Shown here one piece after another: positions 31,730 through 39,105 of a stretch of 41,799 bases of DNA. The DNA comes from Coriobacteriia bacterium (lineage in GTDB: Bacteria > Actinomycetota > Coriobacteriia > Anaerosomatales > Kmv31). A model generated the notes under the pieces. The model was not told the origin of the DNA. It did no database searches and worked only from the letters and a program-made list of their open reading frames with translations. The translations under genes and the position numbers were made by a program. The stretch lies in contig JACUUM010000016.1 of assembly GCA_014859305.1 (NCBI GenBank), forward strand, positions 1 to 41,799. Reading direction: 5' to 3'. Every line of letters starts with the position of its first letter. Position 1 is the first letter of the stretch.

Positions 31730-32248
31730 GTGGAGTGCTGCGGTGAGATCCGCGAGGAGCACGCGCTGATCGAGGACGCGGCGGCCGTCGCGATGGCGAT
31801 GGCCGTCCTGCTCGTGCAGGGGCGCGAGGTGGCCGACGAGGACGTCGGGCGGCTCGTGGGCTTCGGCCGCGACTTCGTGGACGAACGGCACTACCGCAAG
31901 GAGGAGAGGGCGCTGTTCCCCGCGCTGGTCGCCTCGGCGCCGCACCCCGTCTCCATCAGGCTGCGGCACCTCCGGGCCGACCACGCCGCCTCGCGGCCCT
32001 ACATGGAACGCATGCCGCGCCGGGACGCCCCGGAGGCGGCGGCCGAGGCGCTCGCGGGGTGGTCGAGGCTGATGCGCGCGCACGTCGCCGAGGAGGACGA
32101 GGCGCTGCTCCCCCTCGCGGAGAGGACGCTCTCCGACGAGGCCAAGCGCGCGGTGGTGTCGGTCTTCCACGACGTGGACGAGTCGACGCCGGCGCCGGTG
32201 GCGGTCGGCGACCTCGTCGACAGGTACGCCGCGGTGCCGGTCGGGTAG
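31730..32248 (+). CDS. Hemerythrin-like (HHE) domain protein
   Basis: The 172-aa protein is a four-helix hemerythrin-type fold. Putative di-iron ligands are the EH in CGEIREEHALIEDAAA, DERHYRKEERALFPALV (H..EE), RHLRADHAAS and RAHVAEEDEALLPLAE (H..EE). Such proteins bind oxygen, NO or iron, or store iron in signalling or detoxification. GTG start behind GAGGGGAGG. It is divergent from the SpoIIE gene with a 227-nt gap. Confidence 0.83.
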   Translation: MECCGEIREEHALIEDAAAVAMAMAVLLVQGREVADEDVGRLVGFGRDFVDERHYRKEERALFPALVASAPHPVSIRLRHLRADHAASRPYMERMPRRDAPEAAAEALAGWSRLMRAHVAEEDEALLPLAERTLSDEAKRAVVSVFHDVDESTPAPVAVGDLVDRYAAVPVG

Positions 32249-32258
32249 GGCGCCGGGG

Positions 32259-32531
32259 CTATCCGACCGCCTCTCGCAGGTCGAAGCCCTCGACGAACGG
32301 GTTCGCGAAGCGGATGCCTGCGAGCGCCGGCGAAGCGATGTCCTCAGTGAGCACGGCACCGCAACCGTTGAGGCGGGCCGTGGCAAGGATCTGGGCATCC
32401 CGGTAGTGGACCCCGTGTGCCGCATGCAGCTCCACTCCACGGAAGCCCACGTATTGAGCGCAGTTCCGAGGCACCCGACGAGGCACCTCCGTGAGGTCGT
32501 GTTCCCGCATGGCTGAGTCCGTGTCCAACAC
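32259..32531 (-). pseudogene. Truncated PIN-domain (VapC-like) gene
   Basis: The 90-codon frame contains only the second half of a PIN domain: VELHAAHGVHYRDAQILATA with the catalytic D-A, then GCGAVLTEDIASPALAGIRF and NPFVEGFDL, the standard VapC ending. The N-terminal strand with the first catalytic Asp is absent, and an in-frame stop lies just upstream of the only near start (GTG at 32531). No VapB partner is visible. It is probably a relic of a toxin-antitoxin pair. Confidence 0.65.
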
Positions 32532-32576
32532 CGTTGGACCGTTTCGTCACCGGCAAGCATTCCACCGGATCCTGTC

Positions 32577-32606
32577 TTGCTGTCAACCTTACAGTTACGT
32601 TAGAGT
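32577..32606 (+). promoter_or_regulatory. Predicted promoter of the zinc-ribbon gene
   Basis: TTGCTG (32577-32582) and TAGAGT (32601-32606) are spaced by 18 nt in an AT-rich patch. The CTTACAGTTACGTTAG sequence between them could be a regulator site; a MerR gene lies 0.8 kb downstream. Confidence 0.4.
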
Positions 32607-32682
32607 AGGGTCAGCCGCTGGCCGTCGTGCCTGAGCGCACACAACGGCTTGGGTCGAACGAAAACCAAAGGTCAGGGATTCA

Positions 32683-33060
32683 ATGAGCAAGGAGATCATC
32701 TGTCGCACCTGCGGAGAGACGGAAGAGCTCAGAGGGCAGCCGTCTCCAGAAGGCATCGTCATCCACTGCGGAAGCTGCGGTGCCTCCTGGCTGCGGGACA
32801 GCGAACCGGACAAGTGCGCGACTTGCGGAAGGACCGACCTGGTGCAGCGTGCCCAGGCGCTCACGCAGTACTCGCGAGGCACGCAGCTCTCGATCGTCGG
32901 CCTCGGCTCGATCCTGCTGTGCGCTATCTGCGATCGCCAGATGCTCGAGTGGTCGGAGGGGAGAGCCGTGCCGTTCACGTACAGGTCCTCTGCTCTGGAT
33001 TCGGAGGCTGCCGCCACCAGGAGCGGGTCCGGCGGAAGCGACGTCCGCATCACGCCATAG
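32683..33060 (+). CDS. Multi-zinc-ribbon hypothetical protein
   Basis: The 125-aa product contains four CxxC pairs (CRTC ~7, CGSC ~29, CATC ~45, CAIC ~80), spaced as two zinc ribbons, and a variable tail (RSSALDSEAAATRSGSGGSD). It matches no family that I recognise. It might be a nucleic-acid or protein-binding adaptor. The ATG has only a weak purine stretch upstream. Lower GC and lone position next to a PIN relic suggest an accessory gene. Confidence 0.65.
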   Translation: MSKEIICRTCGETEELRGQPSPEGIVIHCGSCGASWLRDSEPDKCATCGRTDLVQRAQALTQYSRGTQLSIVGLGSILLCAICDRQMLEWSEGRAVPFTYRSSALDSEAAATRSGSGGSDVRITP

Positions 33061-33149
33061 GGGAGACGGACTCACACGATGTGCGAAGCCGGGGCGGACC
33101 ACCTCGCCGGTGTAGACCGCATGGAAGCTAGGTAGCGCTAGGAGGTACA

Positions 33150-33377
33150 GTGCCGAACCGCCCTGTCACACGAGTCGAGATCGCAGATGCCGTCGAAGAG
33201 GCGTTCATTCCTCACGGAGCCACGAGAAGCGAGCTCATAGAGCACGCCGCCAATGCGGACGCCAGGCCGCAGGTGCTCTCGGTGCTCGAGAGGCTGCCGG
33301 ATCGCCGGTACGGGAGGCTTCGCGAGCTTTGGGATCACTTGTTCGATGTGCCGGTGGAAGTAGTGCCCACGGCATGA
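33150..33377 (+). CDS. DUF2795 domain protein
   Basis: This 75-aa protein shows the DUF2795 pattern: GATRSELIEHAANADARPQV followed by LSVLERLPDRRYGRL, similar to 'yPa.r.eLv..A...ga...vl..L..LPd..y.s'. The function of DUF2795 is unknown. The GTG start has GGAGG 4 nt upstream. The stop overlaps the MerR start (ATGA). Confidence 0.75.
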   Translation: MPNRPVTRVEIADAVEEAFIPHGATRSELIEHAANADARPQVLSVLERLPDRRYGRLRELWDHLFDVPVEVVPTA

Positions 33378-33862
33378 TCAAGGGATCCGATGCCGCAACT
33401 GGTCGGCGTAGGCGGGCCACCGGCGCGGAGGAACACGCGCTCCCCCTCCCGGGCGCCGGCGATCCCCTCCAGATCGGCGAGGTTGCCGAGCGCGTCGGCC
33501 TGTCGCTGCGCACCATCCGCTACTACGAGGAAGCGGACCTGGTGACCCCCAGCACGCGGACGCCCGGCGGTTTCCGTCTCTATGGGGAGACGGACATCGA
33601 GCGCCTCGAACTGGTCAAGCGGATGAAGCCGCTGGGCTTCAGCCTCGACGAGATGCGGGACCTGCTGCAGGCGCTCGACGCGGTCAGCGGCGAACCCGGT
33701 TCGGACGCCGAGCGTGCGACGCTCGACCGGCTGCACGACTTCGCGAGTATCGCCCAGGAGCGGTGCCTTCAGCTCCGCGAGCAGTACGAGAGCGCTTTGC
33801 AGTTCGCCGCGATGCTTCGGGACCGGCTGGCCTCACTGTCGACCGGCGCCGACGGCGAGTGA
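33374..33862 (+). CDS. MerR-family transcriptional regulator
   Basis: The 162-aa protein has a 35-residue basic N-terminal extension and a MerR winged HTH: LQIGEVAERVGLSLRTIRYY, EEADLVTPSTRTPGGFRLYG, ETDIERLELVKRMKPLGFSL and DEMRDLLQALD. A C-terminal coiled coil (FASIAQERCLQLREQYESAL) makes the dimer. There are no metal-binding Cys residues near the C-terminus, so the inducer is unlikely to be a thiophilic metal. ATG overlaps the DUF2795 stop; prfC starts 10 nt later. A role in controlling prfC or the zinc-ribbon gene is inference. Confidence 0.86.
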   Translation: MIKGSDAATGRRRRATGAEEHALPLPGAGDPLQIGEVAERVGLSLRTIRYYEEADLVTPSTRTPGGFRLYGETDIERLELVKRMKPLGFSLDEMRDLLQALDAVSGEPGSDAERATLDRLHDFASIAQERCLQLREQYESALQFAAMLRDRLASLSTGADGE

Positions 33863-33872
33863 AGCACCCGCC

Positions 33873-35447
33873 GTGTCAGTACTCGAAGAGGCGGCTCGCC
33901 GCCGCACGTTCGCCATCATCAGCCACCCCGACGCCGGGAAGTCGACACTGACCGAGGCTCTGGCGCTGCACGCTAGCGCGATCTCCGAGGCCGGTGCGGT
34001 ACACGGCAAGGCAGGGCGCCGAGGGGTGACGAGTGACTGGATGGAGATGGAGCGACAGCGCGGGATCTCCGTCACCTCGGCGGCTCTGCAGTTCGAGTAC
34101 CGCGACGCGGTCATGAACCTGCTCGACACCCCCGGGCACGCCGACTTCTCCGAGGACACGTACCGCGTGCTCTCCGCTGTCGACTGCGCCGTGATGCTGC
34201 TCGACGCCGCGAAGGGCCTGGAGGCCCAGACCCTCAAGCTCTTCGAGGTGTGCCGGTATCGCCGTCTGCCGGTGATCACCTTCGTGAACAAGTGGGACCG
34301 CCCCGGCCGAGAGGCGCTCGAGATCCTCGATGAGATCGAAAGCCGGCTGGGCTTGAGGCCGACGCCCGTCACGTGGCCCATCGGCGTCGCGGGCGACTTC
34401 CAGGGCCTCGTGGACCGGCGCGAGCCGGATCGGGTGATCCGCTTCACCCGCACCCCCGGCGGGGCCACCGCTGTCGCCGAGCGGCCGGAGCGACTGGAAG
34501 ACGCCGGCGGAATAGCTGGCCTTTCCGCTGCCCGAGATGAGATCGAACTGCTCGAGGGCGTGGATGCCTGGCACGATACGGAGGACTTCCGGTTCGGGCG
34601 TTCGACGCCGGTCTTCTTCGGTGCCGCCGTATCGAACGTAGGCGTCCGGCTGCTGCTCGACGCCATCGTCGATACGGCGCCGGCGCCCTACGCGAGGGCC
34701 ACTCGCACCGGTGGCGAAAGGAATCTCGAGGCGCCGTTCTCGGGGCTGGTGTTCAAGGTCCAGGCCAACATGGACCCGATGCACAGGGACCGCGTCGCGT
34801 TCGTTCGCGTGTGCTCCGGTGTCTTCGAGCGAGGCGAGGTCCTCACTCACTCGGCGACGGGACGGTCCTTCACCACGAAGTACGCGCACGCGATGTTCGG
34901 ACGGGAGCGCACCACGGTCGAGCGGGCGTATCCGGGCGACATCGTGGGGCTGGTCAATGCCGGGTCGATGAGACCGGGTGACACGCTCTATCAGAAGGAT
35001 GTCGTCGAGTTTCCAGGGATGCCGACGTTCGCGCCGGAGCACTTCGCCGCCGTACGGGTGAAAGACGCTGGCAAGTCGAAGCAGTTCAGGCGCGGTATCG
35101 AGCAGCTCGATGCCGAAGGCGTCGTCCAAGTGCTGAGATCCGACAGGCGCGGCGGTCAGTCACCCGTGCTCGCCGCAGTCGGCCCGATGCAGTTCGAGGT
35201 CGTGCTCCACAGACTCGAGCACGAGTTCTCGGCGCCCGGCGCCCTCGAGCGGTTGCCCTACCGGACTGTCCGCCGAACGAACGCGGAGAGCCGGAAGCGT
35301 CTTGAGCGCTCGCATGGTATCGAGGTTCTCGAGCGAAGCCGCGACGGCGAGTTGCTCGCGCTGTTCGCCGACGATTGGAGGCTCGCCTTTGTGAGTCGGG
35401 ACATGCCGGAGGTGACACTGGAGCCACTCGTGGCTGCGGTCGAGTGA
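33873..35447 (+). CDS. prfC: Peptide chain release factor 3
   Basis: RF3 is a GTPase that removes RF1/RF2 from the ribosome after termination. The 524-aa protein has G1 AIISHPDAGKSTLTEALALH, the switch RGISVTSAALQFEY, G3 LLDTPGHADFSEDTYRVL, G4 TFVNKWDRPGREAL, then domain II (SGLVFKVQANMDPMHRDRVA, FVRVCSGVFERGEVLTHSAT) and a C-terminal RF3 domain (VGPMQFEVVLHRLEHEFSAP, LALFADDWRLAFV). The length is typical. GTG at 33873 is chosen from the alignment start (SVLEEAARRRTFAIISHPDA). It is the last gene of the DUF2795-MerR-prfC operon and is followed by a hairpin terminator. Confidence 0.95.
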   Translation: MSVLEEAARRRTFAIISHPDAGKSTLTEALALHASAISEAGAVHGKAGRRGVTSDWMEMERQRGISVTSAALQFEYRDAVMNLLDTPGHADFSEDTYRVLSAVDCAVMLLDAAKGLEAQTLKLFEVCRYRRLPVITFVNKWDRPGREALEILDEIESRLGLRPTPVTWPIGVAGDFQGLVDRREPDRVIRFTRTPGGATAVAERPERLEDAGGIAGLSAARDEIELLEGVDAWHDTEDFRFGRSTPVFFGAAVSNVGVRLLLDAIVDTAPAPYARATRTGGERNLEAPFSGLVFKVQANMDPMHRDRVAFVRVCSGVFERGEVLTHSATGRSFTTKYAHAMFGRERTTVERAYPGDIVGLVNAGSMRPGDTLYQKDVVEFPGMPTFAPEHFAAVRVKDAGKSKQFRRGIEQLDAEGVVQVLRSDRRGGQSPVLAAVGPMQFEVVLHRLEHEFSAPGALERLPYRTVRRTNAESRKRLERSHGIEVLERSRDGELLALFADDWRLAFVSRDMPEVTLEPLVAAVE

Positions 35448-35585
35448 CTGTCCGTAGTCCGAAGGCCAGACCCGAGAAGGCCACCCATGTCCTCCAAGGG
35501 CGGGCTTCGTGTTCTTGATGGACGATTCTGCCACGAAAGGGGAGACCTAGGTGCGGGGAACTCAGCAAGGACGCTGAGAAGCGAT

Positions 35586-35626
35586 GGTGAGCGAGGGACA
35601 AGACCCTCGCCCACCTGCTGTTTCGT
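35586..35626 (+). terminator. Terminator after prfC, possibly bidirectional
   Basis: GGTGaGCGAGGG pairs with CCCTCGCcCACC (11 bp with one mismatch) around ACAAGA, followed by TGCTGTTTCGT. On the minus strand it would also stop transcription from the tRNA gene, which ends 2 nt beyond. Confidence 0.6.
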
Positions 35627-35627
35627 A

Positions 35628-35703
35628 TGGTGCCCCCGGCAGGATTCGAACCTGCGACACCAGGTTTAGGAAACCTGTGCTCTATCCCCTGAGCTACGAG
35701 GGC
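35628..35703 (-). tRNA. tRNA-Arg (anticodon CCU)
   Basis: The 76-nt gene is read on the minus strand and folds into a full cloverleaf: acceptor GCCCTCG/CGGGGGC, D-arm with AGCTCAGGGGATAGAGC, anticodon arm CAGGT-TTCCTAA-ACCTG (anticodon CCT, reading AGG), T-arm GCAGG-TTCGAAT-CCTGC and an encoded CCA end. It lies between the prfC terminator and the SpoIIE gene, with its 3' end towards the prfC block. Confidence 0.97.
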
Positions 35704-35790
35704 GCGCCGAAGAGGCAGCCGCCATTGTACCGCGCGACGCACGGGCGGCAAGGGCGCCGCCGTGTCGAGGGCGCCCCGCCCCGCGCCCCC

Positions 35791-38700
35791 TCAGCCGGCC
35801 GGCCGCGGGCGGATCGCCAGCACCGCCAGGTCGTCGGTCAGCCGCCCTCCGCCGAAGGCGAGCACCTCGTCGGCCGCGCGGCGCACCGCCTCGGCGGCGC
35901 TCACGCCACCCATGTGGGCGAGCAGCTCGAAGAGCCGTTCCTCGCCGTAGAGCTCGCCGTCGGCCGACCGCGCCTCGATGAGCCCGTCGGTGTAGAGGAA
36001 CAGCAGGTCGTCCTCGGCCATCCCGGTCTCGGACTCCCTGAACTCGACGTCCGGCAGCGCGCCGATCAGCGGGGAGTCGGCTTCGAGCCTCTCCACCCCG
36101 CCGCGGCACACCAGCGCCGCGGTCGTGTGCCCGGCGTTGCAGTACAGGAGGCGGCCGTCGGGGCGGATCACGCCGAAGAAGACCGTCGCGAAGATCTCCG
36201 GCGGCGACCACCTGTAGAGCACGTCGTCGGCCAGGCGAAGCACCTCGGCGGGGTTCCCCTCCCTCTCGGCCGCGTGCGCGCGGATCGTGTTCTTGACCAG
36301 CGAGGTCAGCACCGCGGCGTCGATGCCCTTTCCCGAGATGTCTCCCACCGTGACGCCCACGAGCCCGTGCCCGAGCTCGAAGAGGTCGTAGAAGTCGCCG
36401 CCGACGCGCGCCATCTCGGTGGCGGAGTGGTACAGGGGCGCGAACTCGAGGCCGTGGATGCTCTCGGGCAGCGCCAGCAGGGTCTCCTGGAGCGTCTCGG
36501 AGACGTGGCGCTCGTTCTCGTAGAGGCGGGCGTTCTCGAGCGCGAGCGACACCGAGGAGGCGACCTTGCGGGCGAAGTCCACCTCGCCCTGGGAGAAGCG
36601 GTGCGGCGAGTGGTAGTTGAAGAAGAGCGCGCCCTCCACCCGCTCGCGGCGCGTCAGCGGCGCTACGACCACGGAGGGGATGTTGTAGCGCTCTTGCACC
36701 TCGCGCGAGGTGCGCGGGTCGTGCAGTGCGTCCTCCACGGCCACGGGGGCCTTCGTCGCCGCGGCGATGTCGACGAAGGGGACGTCGCGAGGCTCGAACC
36801 GCCGGCCGAGGATCTCCGCCGGCAGGTGCCATATGTGCGTCGGGACCCAGGCGCCGTCTTCCACTAGGTCCAGCGCCGAGGAGTCGCATCCGATGCTGGT
36901 GGCGGCGACCTCGAGCACCTCGGAGAAGACCTCCTCGGGGCGCAACGTGGAGTGTACCAGGTCGTCGACGAGGTTGAGGGCGTCGCCGAGGCGGGCCGCC
37001 TCCTGCGCCCGCTCGAACAGCGACGCGTTCTGCAGCCCAGTGGTGAAGGTGTCGGCCAGAGAGGCGACGAACGCGCGCTCCTCCTCGCCGAAGATGCGCG
37101 GGCGCGGCCATGCCAGGGTCAGGCTTCCGATCGTCTCCTCCTTGGCGAGCAGCGGCACCACGACCAGGGACCCGAGCTCGATGCCGTAGCGGCGGTACGC
37201 GTCGCGGACCCGGGTCGAGACGTCCGAGGTCGCGGCGTCCTCGTGCACCACCATGTTCCCCTCCCTGATCGCGCGCACGACCTCGTAGGGCTCGTCGAGG
37301 GCGACCCCGTCGGCGAAATCCTCGAAGAACGCCGGTGGGAAGCCGAGGCCGCCGACCAGAGCGAGCCGGCGGCGCCCCTGGAGCATCCACACCGACGCGG
37401 CCGTCACGCCCAGGTGCCGGATGACGGACTCGAGAGCCCGCTCGACCACGGCCTTCGAGTCGAGAGAGGAGGTCACGAGGCTGGCGACGTCGCGAAGGGT
37501 GCTCAGGCGCGCGCTGCGCTCGCGCTCGCTCTCGAACAGGCGCACGTTGTCGATGGCCACGGCGACCTGTCCGGCGAACGCGCGCAGGAGCTGGAGCGCC
37601 CGCCCGCTCTCCCGCGCGTCCTCCTCGCGGAAGGCGATCCCGAGCACCCCGAAGCGCCGGCCCTTCGAACCGAGCGGGAGCACGGCCAACGAGCGGAACC
37701 CCAGGTAGCGCGCGAGTTCACCGTCGAGCACGCACTCGTCGTGGGACGCGTCGGCTATCAGCGCCTCTTCGCCGGTGCGCATCACACGTCCGGTCGCCCC
37801 CTCGTCTGGGCTCAGGCGGAAGGACGCGAGCTCCTTGGGCACTGTCCTCCCGGGCACGTCCCAGAGGTATGGGGCCGTAGGCGCGCCTCCTTCCTCGAAC
37901 ACGTAGACCCAGACCGCGACCGGGTCGAACAGGCTGCGCGCCCCCTGGGCCACGGCGCGCTTGACGACGTCGGCCTCGGTGGCGCCGGCGAGCTCGCGTC
38001 CGACCTCTCCCAGCCGAGTCAGGCCCTCCACGTGGCTCCGGAGGCTCGTCCGGGCGTCCTCGAGCGAGCGCGCCACATCGCCGATCTCGTCGGTGCGCTC
38101 GGAACGGACCGGACGCCCCAGCTCGCCCGACCCGATGCGCCGGGCGTCGTCGGCGACGACGGTCAGCGAGCGCCGGATGCTGGAGGAGAGCAGCACGCTG
38201 GCGAGGAGCGCGAGCCCGACGACGGCTGCGGTCAGCGGCAAGCCGACCAGCAGGCTGCGGTAGAAGGGGCCGAGCGCCTCGCGGTGGGGTACGGAGGCGC
38301 CCGCGGCCCAGCCCAGCCGCTCGATGGGGACGAAGGCGGCGACGCGCTCCTCGCCCGAGGGGGTCGGCCCGGACCAGTGGCGCAGCACGACCGTCTCCCC
38401 CCGGATAGCGCTCTCCACGGACGGGTGACGCGGCGTCCAGTCCTCGAGCCGACGCGCGAGCCCGGGGTCCTCGTTCTGGAAGACGAGCCGTCCCCGGGAA
38501 TCGATGATGCTCATGCCCCCGCGCTCCATGCCGACCACGTCCTCCAGCGCCTCCGGGAGCGCTGTGACGTCGACCAGCACCATCATGACCCCGACCGTGT
38601 CACCGTCGGCGTCATCGATCCGGCGGGCCAGGTGGAAGCCGACGCCGTCGTGCTCGTGCCTCGCGCTCGGTTCGATGCCTTCGCCCGAGGCGCTTCTAAG

Positions 38701-39093
38701 GCACGCGCCGAAGGCCGGGTCGCCGGAGAGGTCCTCGCCTTCGGGCACGGTGCCCGACGAGCTCAGCACCCGTCCCCGCGGGTCCGTCACCGCGGCGTAC
38801 CGGACGGGGTACGCCTCCTGGAAGCGCTGGAGCGCTTGGACGGACTCCGGGGAGCCCGGGTCCCGGGCCACCTGACTCTGCCCGAGGGCACCGGCGGTGC
38901 CGAGCATGTCCTTGACGAGCAGCTCGAACGCGGTGCCGGCCAGCCGGGCCACGCCCAAGCGCTCTTGCTCGACCTGCGCTACGCGCGTGTCGTACCACTG
39001 CCGATACACCACCGCGAGGATCGTGACGAGCGGTACGGCGACCACCATGTAGATGGCCGCGAGCTTCCATGCGATCCGTGCGCGCTTGACCAC
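35791..39093 (-). CDS. Membrane sensor-HAMP-GAF3-SpoIIE phosphatase
   Basis: In this 1100-aa protein, helix 1 (~9-30) and helix 2 (~282-305, SLLVGLPLTAAVVGLALLAS) bracket an extracytoplasmic double-Cache-like sensor (VRYAAVTDPRGRVLSSSGTV, GMSIIDSRGRLVFQNED). A HAMP linker (~306-360, GELGRPVRSERTDEIGDVAR) leads to three GAF domains (~375-525, 545-700, 715-865) and a SpoIIE/PP2C domain (~885-1098) with VGGDFYDLFELG, VTVGDISGKGIDAA, VFFGVIRPDGRLLYCNAGHT and TDDLAVLAI. It should dephosphorylate a STAS-type partner when the outer sensor and the GAF domains permit. GTG start with GGGGGAG upstream. It lies 12 nt behind the HATPase gene in one operon, on the same strand. Confidence 0.9.
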   Translation of the reverse strand: MVKRARIAWKLAAIYMVVAVPLVTILAVVYRQWYDTRVAQVEQERLGVARLAGTAFELLVKDMLGTAGALGQSQVARDPGSPESVQALQRFQEAYPVRYAAVTDPRGRVLSSSGTVPEGEDLSGDPAFGACLRSASGEGIEPSARHEHDGVGFHLARRIDDADGDTVGVMMVLVDVTALPEALEDVVGMERGGMSIIDSRGRLVFQNEDPGLARRLEDWTPRHPSVESAIRGETVVLRHWSGPTPSGEERVAAFVPIERLGWAAGASVPHREALGPFYRSLLVGLPLTAAVVGLALLASVLLSSSIRRSLTVVADDARRIGSGELGRPVRSERTDEIGDVARSLEDARTSLRSHVEGLTRLGEVGRELAGATEADVVKRAVAQGARSLFDPVAVWVYVFEEGGAPTAPYLWDVPGRTVPKELASFRLSPDEGATGRVMRTGEEALIADASHDECVLDGELARYLGFRSLAVLPLGSKGRRFGVLGIAFREEDARESGRALQLLRAFAGQVAVAIDNVRLFESERERSARLSTLRDVASLVTSSLDSKAVVERALESVIRHLGVTAASVWMLQGRRRLALVGGLGFPPAFFEDFADGVALDEPYEVVRAIREGNMVVHEDAATSDVSTRVRDAYRRYGIELGSLVVVPLLAKEETIGSLTLAWPRPRIFGEEERAFVASLADTFTTGLQNASLFERAQEAARLGDALNLVDDLVHSTLRPEEVFSEVLEVAATSIGCDSSALDLVEDGAWVPTHIWHLPAEILGRRFEPRDVPFVDIAAATKAPVAVEDALHDPRTSREVQERYNIPSVVVAPLTRRERVEGALFFNYHSPHRFSQGEVDFARKVASSVSLALENARLYENERHVSETLQETLLALPESIHGLEFAPLYHSATEMARVGGDFYDLFELGHGLVGVTVGDISGKGIDAAVLTSLVKNTIRAHAAEREGNPAEVLRLADDVLYRWSPPEIFATVFFGVIRPDGRLLYCNAGHTTAALVCRGGVERLEADSPLIGALPDVEFRESETGMAEDDLLFLYTDGLIEARSADGELYGEERLFELLAHMGGVSAAEAVRRAADEVLAFGGGRLTDDLAVLAIRPRPAG

Positions 39094-39105
39094 CGGGGAC
39101 TCCCC

